A stretch of 64,000 nucleotides of DNA, taken from Sphingomonas sp. CL5.1. Its GTDB lineage: Bacteria; Pseudomonadota; Alphaproteobacteria; Sphingomonadales; Sphingomonadaceae. This document shows, piece after piece, positions 28,806 through 36,398 of this stretch. The stretch is taken from assembly GCF_013344685.1 (NCBI RefSeq), contig NZ_CP050137.1, positions 496,001 through 560,000 of the forward strand, given 5' to 3'. Made by a program: the position numbers and the translations under genes. Numbering within the stretch: the stretch's first letter is position 1; each line of letters opens with the position of its first letter. The notes under the pieces are model-generated. The model did no database searches. It was not told the DNA's origin and saw only the letters and a program-made list of their open reading frames with translations.

Positions 28806-29723
28806 CTAGCGATGCGCCGCGCGGCGCAGGCGGTCGTTGATGGCGGCGCCGATCCCCGCTTCCGGCACGGGGGCGACGGCGATGGCGGCGGGGTCGCTGG
28901 CATCGGCGCGGTGGAGCGCGTCGAACAGCCGCGCGGCCGCCTCGACCGGATCGCCGCTCGCCGAAAGCGTGTCGTCCCCCACCACCGCGCCGAAGCCGAT
29001 CAGCCACTCCCCCGGCGCGCCGGATACGGCGTTCAATCGCAGCGGCTTGGACGGCGCGTAATGGGTCGCGAGTTGGCCCGGCGCGCTCACCTTCCCCTCG
29101 CTCGCAGCGAGCGGCAGCCCGAGTTGCTCCGCCGTGATCGGACCGGGGCGCAGGATACGGCCCGCCATCACGATGGTCGATTCCACCCCCGCCGCGCAGG
29201 CCCCGTCGTCGACGATCAGCGGCACCCGCTCCCCGAGGCTCGCCGCGACATGCTCCGCCCGCGTCGGGCTGATCCCGTTGCTGGCATTGGCGGAAGGGGC
29301 CGCGAGCGGCTTGCCGCATGCCTCCAGCAGCGCGCGCATCGCGCGGTGCGCCGGCACCCTGAGCGCGATCGTGTCCAGCCCCGCCGTCACCAGCGCGGCG
29401 ATCCCCGCATCGCGCCGCAACGGCAACACGAGCGTCAGCGGCCCCGGCCACCAGCGCGCCGCCAGCGCCCGCGCCTCCGCATCGAACACCGCGATCCGCT
29501 CCGCCGCCGCGAGATCGGGGACATGGACGATCAGCGGATTGAACCCCGGCCGTCCTTTCGCCGCATAGATGCGCGCCACCGCCGCCGCGTCGGTGGCATC
29601 GGCGGCGAGTCCATAGACCGTCTCGGTCGGCACCGCGACGATTCCGCCGCGCGCGATCTCCCGCGCCACCTCGGCGATCGCGGCCGTGCCGTAGCGTCTG
29701 ATGGCGGGGTGTTGAGCAATCAT
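28806..29723 (-). CDS. L-threonylcarbamoyladenylate synthase (Sua5 type)
   Basis: This enzyme makes threonylcarbamoyl-AMP, the intermediate for t6A37 in ANN-decoding tRNAs. The 305-residue length, with an N-terminal YrdC domain and a C-terminal Sua5 domain, marks it as the long form rather than TsaC. Seen motifs are VPTETVYGLAADATD, KGRPGFNPLIVH, GPLTLVLPL, and SANASNGISPTRAEHV; ATHYAPSKPLRL begins the linker to the Sua5 domain. It is divergent from the acyl-CoA dehydrogenase gene. Confidence 0.93.
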   Translation of the reverse strand: MIAQHPAIRRYGTAAIAEVAREIARGGIVAVPTETVYGLAADATDAAAVARIYAAKGRPGFNPLIVHVPDLAAAERIAVFDAEARALAARWWPGPLTLVLPLRRDAGIAALVTAGLDTIALRVPAHRAMRALLEACGKPLAAPSANASNGISPTRAEHVAASLGERVPLIVDDGACAAGVESTIVMAGRILRPGPITAEQLGLPLAASEGKVSAPGQLATHYAPSKPLRLNAVSGAPGEWLIGFGAVVGDDTLSASGDPVEAAARLFDALHRADASDPAAIAVAPVPEAGIGAAINDRLRRAAHR

Positions 29724-29760
29724 CGCGGGGGGCTATAGCGGGCGACGCAAGGAGAGATAA

Positions 29761-31455
29761 ATGCCCTTCACCGCGCCCACCGCCGAACAGCGTTTCGCCC
29801 TCGATCATGTCGTCCATCTGAGCGAGCTTGCCGCGACCGACAAATTCGCCGCCGCCTCCGACGACGTGATCGATGCAGTGCTGGAGGGGATCGGCCAGTT
29901 CGCCGCCGGCGAATGGGCGCCGCTCGCCCGCGAAGGCGATACGGTGGGCGCGAAATGGACGCCGGAGGGCGTGGTGATGCCGGAAGGCTATCCTGAAGCC
30001 TATCGCGCCTTCGTCGAGGGCGGCTGGGGCACGATCGGCGCGCCGGAGGCATTCGGCGGGCAGGGCCTGCCCTTCGCGATCCAGACGGCCGTGCTGGAGA
30101 CGCTCGGCACCGCCAACATGGGCTTCGCGCTCTGCCCGATCCTGACGGTCGGCGCGATCGAGGCGCTGGCGCATCATGGCACGCCGGAGCAGCAGGCGGC
30201 CTATCTCCCGCGCCTCACCAGCGGCGAGTGGACCGGCACGATGAACCTCACCGAGCCGCAGGCGGGCAGCGACGTCGGCGCGCTCAAGACGATGGCGACC
30301 CCGCGCGGCGATGGAAGCTGGTCGATCAGGGGCACGAAGATATTCATCTCGTTCGGCGATCACGACATGGCGGACAATATCGTCCACCTCGTCCTCGCGC
30401 GCACCCCCGGCGCGCCGGCGGGGACGCGCGGCATCTCGCTGTTCCTCGTGCCCAAGTACCGGCTAGATGCGGACGGCAATCCGGGCGACTTCAACGACGT
30501 GCGCGTCGTCTCGATCGAGCACAAGATGGGGCTGCACGCCTCGCCCACCTGCGTCCTCTCCTTCGGCGACCATGACGATTGCATCGGTCATCTGATCGGG
30601 CCGGAGCATGGCGGGATGCGCGCGATGTTCACGATGATGAACAACGCCCGCCTCAACGTCGGCCTGCAAGGCGTGCAGGTGGCGGAGGGCGCGACGCAGA
30701 AGGCGGCCGACTATGCCCGCGAGCGCACCCAGGGCGCGCGCGACGGCCAGCCGGCCGCGATCATCGAATATCCCGACGTGCGCCGGATGCTGATGCGGAT
30801 GAAGGCGCAGACGCTCGCGGCGCGCGCGCTCGTCTATTACGCCGCCGGGCAGGTCGATCGCGCCGGGCTGGGCGACGCGGCGGCGAAGGACCGGCTGGAG
30901 CTGGTGACGCCGCTCGCCAAGGCGCACGCCACCGACATCGGCAACGAGGTGGCGAGCCTCGGCGTGCAGATCCACGGCGGCATGGGCTTCATCGAGGAAA
31001 CCGGCGCGGCGCAATATTTCCGCGAGGCGCGCATCACCCCGATCTACGAGGGCACCAACGGCATTCAGGCGGCCGATCTCGTCGGGCGCAAATTGTCGCT
31101 CTCGAACGGCGCGGCCTTCGCCAGCCTGATCGCCGATATCCGCGCCGAGGCGAAGGATGCGGGGCTGATCGCGCTGGTCGACGCCTGCGAGCGCGTCGGG
31201 CGGCGGCTCCAGACCGCCGATGCCGACGACCGGCTGGCGGCGAGCTATCCCTTCCTCAACATGCTGTCGGTGGCGACCGCCGGGTGGCTGGTCGAGCGGC
31301 TGGCGCGCGAGAGCGCCGACGACGCGCCGGGCCGGGTGCGCCGCGCGGTGGCGGATTTCTATCTCGCGCAGGTGCTGCCCGAGGCGATGGGCCAGATCGC
31401 CGCCGCCGAGGCGCGGGCGGGCGCGCTCTATCAGCTCGACGCGGCGGCGTTCTAA
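29761..31455 (+). CDS. Acyl-CoA dehydrogenase (long, DmdC/FadE-like)
   Basis: This FAD enzyme oxidises acyl-CoA in fatty-acid or related acyl-thioester breakdown. At 564 residues it belongs to the larger bacterial group with an extra C-terminal domain. FAD and substrate motifs are MNLTEPQAGSDVGAL and the catalytic glutamate in ITPIYEGTNGIQAADL; IHGGMGFIEETG is also clear. An AAGGAG-like ribosome-binding site precedes the ATG. Possible substrates include long-chain acyl-CoA or 3-methylthiopropanoyl-CoA (DmdC), which cannot be decided by eye. Confidence 0.92.
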   Translation: MPFTAPTAEQRFALDHVVHLSELAATDKFAAASDDVIDAVLEGIGQFAAGEWAPLAREGDTVGAKWTPEGVVMPEGYPEAYRAFVEGGWGTIGAPEAFGGQGLPFAIQTAVLETLGTANMGFALCPILTVGAIEALAHHGTPEQQAAYLPRLTSGEWTGTMNLTEPQAGSDVGALKTMATPRGDGSWSIRGTKIFISFGDHDMADNIVHLVLARTPGAPAGTRGISLFLVPKYRLDADGNPGDFNDVRVVSIEHKMGLHASPTCVLSFGDHDDCIGHLIGPEHGGMRAMFTMMNNARLNVGLQGVQVAEGATQKAADYARERTQGARDGQPAAIIEYPDVRRMLMRMKAQTLAARALVYYAAGQVDRAGLGDAAAKDRLELVTPLAKAHATDIGNEVASLGVQIHGGMGFIEETGAAQYFREARITPIYEGTNGIQAADLVGRKLSLSNGAAFASLIADIRAEAKDAGLIALVDACERVGRRLQTADADDRLAASYPFLNMLSVATAGWLVERLARESADDAPGRVRRAVADFYLAQVLPEAMGQIAAAEARAGALYQLDAAAF

Positions 31456-31508
31456 CGACTCGCGGCGCCACTAACGCCACGTTCAGCCCGCCCGTGCGTT
31501 ATGGCGCG

Positions 31509-32264
31509 GTGAGCTGGACGATCGCCGCGCCGGAAAACCGCCCCCGCATCGCCGCCGCGCTGGCGGCGGCGGCGGTGCAGGTGCTGCTCGTCTGGGTGCT
31601 GGTGACCGGCCTCACCGTGCATATCCCGCATGTGATCGAGCGCAGCATGGCGGTGTTCGGCGTCCTCCCCGAGCCGCCGCCCCCGCCGCCCGAGCGCGTG
31701 CCCCCGCCCTCACGCCATAGCAGCGCCGCGAAGGGCAGCCCGGCGCCGCCCAACCTGCGCTCGCGCGCCACCCCGGTCGCCGCGCCGCCGCCGATCATCC
31801 CGGTCCCCGCCCCGCCGGTGATGGTCACCGCGCCCAAGCCCTATGTCGGCGCGGAGGCGACCACCGGCGCGAGCGACATCGCCGGCACCGGCACCGGCGC
31901 GGGCGGGCAGGGCAACGGCTATGGCGGCGGCGGGGAAGGCGACGGCGGCACCGGCCCGCGCTGGCGCAGTGGCCGGCTCAAGGATTCGGATTATCCCGCG
32001 ACCGCCGGACAGGCAGGCGTGGGCGGCACGGTGGCGGTGCGCTATCTGGTCGACACCGACGGGCGCGTGAAGGAATGCGACGTCACGCGCTCCAGCGGCA
32101 GCCCCGCGCTGGACGACACCACCTGCCGCCTGATCGAGAAACGCTTCCGCTTCTCCCCCGCCCGCGACGAACGCGGCCGCCCGGTGCCGGCGTGGATCGT
32201 GGAGAACCATAGCTGGGTGATCGAGCACGACCCGACGCCGCCGGATGAGGATGACCGGGGGTAG
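31509..32264 (+). CDS. TonB-family energy transducer protein
   Basis: TonB-type proteins link the inner-membrane proton force to outer-membrane transporters. The ~251-residue product has one N-terminal membrane helix (AAALAAAAVQVLLVWVLVTG), a proline-rich periplasmic stretch (LPEPPPPPPERVPPPS), an unusual glycine-rich segment (GTGTGAGGQGNGYGGGGEGD) and a C-terminal TonB domain (GTVAVRYLVDTDGRVKECDV then RFSPARDERGRPV). No ATG is available before the helix, so it uses GTG at 31509 or at 31494; neither has a clear ribosome-binding site. ExbB/ExbD genes are not in the window. Confidence 0.8.
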   Translation: MSWTIAAPENRPRIAAALAAAAVQVLLVWVLVTGLTVHIPHVIERSMAVFGVLPEPPPPPPERVPPPSRHSSAAKGSPAPPNLRSRATPVAAPPPIIPVPAPPVMVTAPKPYVGAEATTGASDIAGTGTGAGGQGNGYGGGGEGDGGTGPRWRSGRLKDSDYPATAGQAGVGGTVAVRYLVDTDGRVKECDVTRSSGSPALDDTTCRLIEKRFRFSPARDERGRPVPAWIVENHSWVIEHDPTPPDEDDRG

Positions 32265-32283
32265 TGATGGCTGGATTTGGTGG

Positions 32284-32523
32284 TTAGCGGTCGAATAATC
32301 GGCGTACCGCGAGGCAGGTAAATACAATGGCTGCGTAGACAGCGCCCAACAAGAACGTCGCCAAGAACGGAGACAACCCCACCCTTACGGGAACGAAAGA
32401 GATATCATATAAAAGGTTGCGAACCGGTGTTATTATCGCGCCGACTACAGCCAGTGCGAGCCAAGTTCTGATTGGTGCCCATTGCACTCGCAATTCGGCA
32501 TTCGTTGGGGGAATCTTTTTCAT
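32284..32523 (-). CDS. Small membrane protein, hypothetical, low GC
   Basis: This 79-residue protein (start MKKIPPTNAEL at 32523) has two hydrophobic helices (about 17-35 and 52-72) and a basic end (AVRRLFDR). The family was not recognised. Its base composition is clearly more AT-rich than the flanking genes, suggesting recent acquisition or a small-gene bias. A longer in-frame start at 32589 would overlap the GntR gene and is less likely. Confidence 0.5.
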   Translation of the reverse strand: MKKIPPTNAELRVQWAPIRTWLALAVVGAIITPVRNLLYDISFVPVRVGLSPFLATFLLGAVYAAIVFTCLAVRRLFDR

Positions 32524-32575
32524 AGCCCGATTTCGGTGCCCACAGGGAATGACTTCAAGTGGGGCGAAACCCGCC

Positions 32576-32932
32576 CTACGCCCCCGCACCCTCCATCAGG
32601 TCGGCGAGGTCCAGCCCGAGCAGGTCGATATGTTCCCTGATGCGCGGCCACTGATTGCGGACGAAGGCGTCGCGTTCGGCGAGGCGGAGGCGCTCGCCCG
32701 CGCCGGAGAGGACGAACATTCCAACCCCGCGCCGCACCTCGACATAGCCGTCGTCCTGGAAGCTCTGGTAGGCCTTGGCGACCGTCAGCGGGTTGGCGCC
32801 ATGCTCGGCGGCCAGCGCGCGGACCGAGGGAAGCTGGTCGCCCGCGCGGAAGTCCCCACGCAGGATGCCGGCGGCGATCGTCGCGCGCAGGCGGATATAG
32901 ACCGGACTGTCCTCGTTGCTCAGAGCTGTCAT
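32576..32932 (-). CDS. GntR family transcriptional regulator, YtrA subfamily
   Basis: This 118-residue regulator has an N-terminal winged helix domain (PVYIRLRATIAAGILRGDF, LPSVRALAAEHGANPLTVAK, DDGYVEVRRGVGMFV) and only a short helical C-terminal tail, the hallmark of YtrA-type GntR proteins that usually control neighbouring ABC or membrane transport genes. No such transporter is adjacent; the next gene in its direction is the small membrane protein. Confidence 0.9.
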   Translation of the reverse strand: MTALSNEDSPVYIRLRATIAAGILRGDFRAGDQLPSVRALAAEHGANPLTVAKAYQSFQDDGYVEVRRGVGMFVLSGAGERLRLAERDAFVRNQWPRIREHIDLLGLDLADLMEGAGA

Positions 32933-32990
32933 GCTGCCTTAATACAGCAAATGAGGCGGAAAGCGAGTCTTATGAACGTGACGGCACCGG

Positions 32991-33051
32991 CCCGCTCTCC
33001 CACCCCGCCTCCCATCGGCATCATGACTGGGAGGCGGGGTGGGGGAGCGGG
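32991..33051. repeat. Long hairpin repeat with 24-base arms
   Basis: Left arm 32991-33014 (starts CCCGCTCTCCCACC) and right arm 33028-33051 are inverted copies with a single mismatch, around a 13-base loop. It lies in the 198-base gap between the GntR and nitroreductase genes, which holds no gene. There is no T-run. It may be a mobile-type palindromic repeat or an RNA stabiliser downstream of the nitroreductase gene. Confidence 0.8.
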
Positions 33052-33130
33052 CGAAGCCTTCCAAGGATCCGGCGATCCGAAGGATCGTTGGAATGATGGC
33101 GGAGGGCGGTGCCGCCACAAACAACAATCC

Positions 33131-33709
33131 CTATCCGCCCCAGCGGCCGATCACCGCCGCCGGATCGGGGCGCGGCCGTTCATCCAGCGGCCTGCCCGGC
33201 GTGCCGATGAAGACGAAGCCCGCGATCCGCTCCGGCGCCGCGCCGAAGGCGTCGCGCACGGCATCGGAATAGGCTGCCCAGCCCGTCAGCCAGCCGCCGG
33301 CAAAGCCCATCGCATGCGCCGCGTGGAGCAGGTTCATGCACGCCGCACCGGCCGACAATTCCTGCTCCCAAAGGGGAATCTTGCTGTCGGCGCGCGGCGA
33401 GGACAGCACGACGACCAGCGCCGGCGCCTGATGCGCGAACTGCTCCAGCGCCTCGATCTCGATCCTTTTCGCCTCGGACCGCTCGGCGCGATAGGCGTCG
33501 GTGATGACCCGCGCGAGCCGCGCGCGCTGCTCCGGCGCGACGATCACGAACCGCCACGGCGCGAGCTTGCCGTGATCGGGCGTGCGCGCGGCGATGGCGC
33601 ACATCTCCTCCAGCCCGGCCATGTCCGGGCCGGGCGCGGCGAGATCGCGCGGCTTGCCAGAGCGGCGGGTGGCGAGCAGCGAGAGCGGGGTGGAGCGATC
33701 GTTGAACAT
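33131..33709 (-). CDS. Nitroreductase family protein (YdjA-like)
   Basis: This 192-residue FMN-dependent oxidoreductase of the nitroreductase fold shows the N-terminal LLATRRSGKPRDLAAPGPD, FMN-binding ARTPDHGKLAPWRFVIV and the late helix AACMNLLHAAHAMGFAGGW followed by GTPGRP. Short length and the SGKPRDL motif resemble E. coli YdjA. Natural substrate unknown. It is divergent from the peptide transporter gene. Confidence 0.88.
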   Translation of the reverse strand: MFNDRSTPLSLLATRRSGKPRDLAAPGPDMAGLEEMCAIAARTPDHGKLAPWRFVIVAPEQRARLARVITDAYRAERSEAKRIEIEALEQFAHQAPALVVVLSSPRADSKIPLWEQELSAGAACMNLLHAAHAMGFAGGWLTGWAAYSDAVRDAFGAAPERIAGFVFIGTPGRPLDERPRPDPAAVIGRWGG

Positions 33710-33802
33710 CGCGTTCCCCTAGCGGGCGGGCGGAGATATTTACAGCGCCCGCTTTGCCGCTAGTTTCCGGCGCAACGAAATTTCCAGGGAAGTGCATATC
33801 AG

Positions 33803-35614
33803 ATGGTCGACACCCCGACCGCGGATATTCCGCAGGAGCCGGATATCTCCCACGTCAATCCGGCCGCCGGGGGAACGTGGTTCGGCCATCCCAAGCCACT
33901 CTTCTGGCTGTTCGGCACGGAGATGTGGGAGCGGTTCGGCTATTACGGGATGCGGGCGCTGCTCACGCTCTATCTCACCAAGCATTTCGTCCTCGGCGAC
34001 CGCGCCTCGACCGGCCTGTACGGCGGCTATACCGCGCTGGTCTATCTGACGCCGCTGGTCGGCGGCCTGCTGGCGGATCAATATCTGGGGTCGAAACGGG
34101 CGGTGCGCTTCGGCGCGCTGATGATGGCGATCGGCTATTTCACCCTCGCCTTCGGCGGCGCGCCGGCCAGGCCCTATCAGGTGATCGACGGCCAGCGATA
34201 TGAGGTGGCGGTCGAGAATTTCCGCGACGCGCCGACCAGCGACCCGCACGAGGCGCGCTACCTGATCTACGCCGGCCAGAAGTTGACGATGCGCGGCAAT
34301 GACGACGGCAGCCTGTCGCTCGACGCCGCCGACGGGCGCGAGGTGCGCCGCGTCGCCGCCGGCCATTTCAGCGAGCAGGCCGACCGCAGCGCGCTGATGA
34401 CGATGGTCCTGCTGCTCGCGCTGTCGCTCGTCTCGGTCGGCAACGGCTTCTTCAAGCCCAACATCTCGACGATGGTGGGCGAGCTTTACCAGCCCGGCGA
34501 TCGCCGCCGCGACGCCGGCTTCACGATCTTCTACATGGGGATCAACACCGGCTCGATCCTCGGCCAGTTCCTGTGCGCGATCTTCGCGGACACGATCGGC
34601 TGGCCGGCGGGGCTGGGCCTCGCGGGCGTCGCGATGGTGATATCCTTCCTGATGATCAGCTTCCACGGCGGCCGGCTCGACGCCTACGGCAATCCGCCGA
34701 AGCGCGACGGGCCGGATCGCGCGCTCCTCATCTACGGCCTCGCGATCCTTGCCGTGCCGCTGTTCTATTTCCTGTTCCAGAACCTGATGGTCACCGAGAA
34801 GGCGGCGCCCGGATCGGGCTTCATCGGCTATCTCGCGTCGCTCCCGCTGATGGGCAAATTGCTGTTCGGCACGTTCCTCGTCTCGGTCCCCGCGATCCTG
34901 ATCTGGTCGTTCGTCAGGGGCAGCCGCAAGGAAGGCGAGATGATGCTCGCGGCGATGGTGCTGATCGTGTTCAACGTCGTGTTCTGGACGCTATTCGAGC
35001 AGGCCGGGTCGAGCCTCACGCTGTTCGCGGACCGCAACACCGACCGCAGCGTGTTCGGCCTGTTCACGCTCTCCGCGCCGCAAACGCAGAATTTCAACCC
35101 GCTGGCGATCGTGCTGCTCGCGCCGGCGATGAGCGCGCTGTGGGGCTGGCTCTCGCGGCGCGGACTGGAGCCGTCGATCCCGATCAAGTTCGCGATCGCG
35201 CTGATGGGCGTCGGCGGCGGCTTCCTGTTCCTCGTCTGGGGCTCGCTCTTCGCCGGGCCGGACTTCAAGGTCGGGCTGTGGTGGCTCGCCGGTCTCTACG
35301 TGATCCACTCGATCGCGGAACTGTGCATCTCGCCGGTGGGCCTGAGCATGATCACCAAGCTCTCGATCGCGCGCGTCGTCGGGCTGATGATGGGCGTGTG
35401 GTTCCTGTCGATCTCCGTCGCGCAATATGTCGCCGGCGTGGTGGCGCAATTCGCCAGCGTCGAGACGATCGGCGGGCAGGTGACCAACCTCAAGGTGAGC
35501 CTCGACACCTACACCCACACCTTCACGGTGATCGCGCTGGTCGCGATCGGGCTGGGGATCGTGCTATTCCTGCTGTCGTGGCCACTCAAGAAATGGATGC
35601 ATGGCGTGCAATAG
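33803..35614 (+). CDS. POT/PTR family proton-coupled peptide transporter
   Basis: This is a 603-residue inner-membrane importer of di- and tripeptides. The proton-coupling E40-x2-E43-R44 motif (EMWERFGYYGMRALLTLYL) and the PTR2 motif FTIFYMGINTGSILG are present, with about 12-14 helices. An unusual polar insertion of ~75 residues (about 120-195) lies between helices 3 and 4 (PYQVIDGQRYEV... EQADRS), which makes the protein longer than E. coli DtpA (500). An NnrU gene follows 24 bases later. Confidence 0.93.
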   Translation: MVDTPTADIPQEPDISHVNPAAGGTWFGHPKPLFWLFGTEMWERFGYYGMRALLTLYLTKHFVLGDRASTGLYGGYTALVYLTPLVGGLLADQYLGSKRAVRFGALMMAIGYFTLAFGGAPARPYQVIDGQRYEVAVENFRDAPTSDPHEARYLIYAGQKLTMRGNDDGSLSLDAADGREVRRVAAGHFSEQADRSALMTMVLLLALSLVSVGNGFFKPNISTMVGELYQPGDRRRDAGFTIFYMGINTGSILGQFLCAIFADTIGWPAGLGLAGVAMVISFLMISFHGGRLDAYGNPPKRDGPDRALLIYGLAILAVPLFYFLFQNLMVTEKAAPGSGFIGYLASLPLMGKLLFGTFLVSVPAILIWSFVRGSRKEGEMMLAAMVLIVFNVVFWTLFEQAGSSLTLFADRNTDRSVFGLFTLSAPQTQNFNPLAIVLLAPAMSALWGWLSRRGLEPSIPIKFAIALMGVGGGFLFLVWGSLFAGPDFKVGLWWLAGLYVIHSIAELCISPVGLSMITKLSIARVVGLMMGVWFLSISVAQYVAGVVAQFASVETIGGQVTNLKVSLDTYTHTFTVIALVAIGLGIVLFLLSWPLKKWMHGVQ

Positions 35615-35638
35615 GGCGCGGTCTTCGGGAGAGATGCG

Positions 35639-36319
35639 ATGGGCAATGTGATAGCGGCGGCGATCGCCTTCGTAGGGACGCACTTCCTCCTCTCCCACCC
35701 GCTGCGCGCGCCGATCGTCGGGCGGATCGGCGAACGTGGCTTCCTCGGCCTCTACAGCCTCGTCGCCTTCGCCACGCTGATCTGGCTGGCGCTCGCCTAT
35801 CGCGCCGCCCCGCCCGCGCCGCTGCTATGGCCGGTCGGCGACGCTTCATGGGCGGTGGCGAGCGCGGTGATGCTGGTCGCGAGCGTGCTGCTGATGGGGT
35901 CGCTGATCCGCAACCCCGCGCTTCCCGAAGCGAAGACCGACACCGTGCCGGAGGCGCGCGGCGTGTTCGCGATCACGCGCCATCCGATGATGTGGGCCTT
36001 CGCCCTGTGGGGCGCGGCGCATATCCTGATCTATCCCGATCCGTCGAACATCGTCGTCGCGCTCGCCATCATCCTGCTCGCGCTGGCCGGCGCGGCGTTG
36101 CAGGACCGCAAGAAGGAGGCGCTCCAGCCGGACTTCTGGCGCGGCTGGGAGGCGCGGACGAGCTACTGGCCGTTCGCCGCCATCGCCGCCGGGCGCGCGC
36201 GGCTCGGCGGGTTCGGGATGCACGCGCTGGCCGGCGGGCTGGTGGTCTGGCTGATCGCGACCTGGGCGCATATACCGCTATCGGGCTGGCGCGCCGGAAT
36301 ATGGTATTGGCTGGGCTGA
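35639..36319 (+). CDS. NnrU family membrane protein
   Basis: This 226-residue membrane protein with about six helices belongs to the NnrU group, whose best-known members are near denitrification genes but whose function is unclear. Recognisable parts are FVGTHFLLSHPLRAPIVGR, RGFLGLYSLVAF, and GVFAITRHPMMWAFALWGAAH. No nitrogen-oxide reductase genes are near. It follows the peptide transporter by 24 bases. Confidence 0.85.
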   Translation: MGNVIAAAIAFVGTHFLLSHPLRAPIVGRIGERGFLGLYSLVAFATLIWLALAYRAAPPAPLLWPVGDASWAVASAVMLVASVLLMGSLIRNPALPEAKTDTVPEARGVFAITRHPMMWAFALWGAAHILIYPDPSNIVVALAIILLALAGAALQDRKKEALQPDFWRGWEARTSYWPFAAIAAGRARLGGFGMHALAGGLVVWLIATWAHIPLSGWRAGIWYWLG

Positions 36320-36346
36320 CGCGGGCGCGCCAACTGACTTCCATAG

Positions 36347-36358
36347 GAAACTAAGTTT
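36347..36358. promoter_or_regulatory. Candidate PsrA-like operator before the acyl-CoA ligase gene
   Basis: GAAAC-TAA-GTTT, with the core palindrome AAACTAAGTTT, lies in an AT-rich patch 41 bases before the acyl-CoA ligase start. The pattern GAAAC-N2-4-GTTTC is the box of PsrA, a TetR-type fatty-acid regulator known in Pseudomonas. The match is short and the assignment is speculative. Confidence 0.3.
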
Positions 36359-36398
36359 TTATATGGAGGTCGGGAAGAAGATTGGGAGAGGTTGAAAG

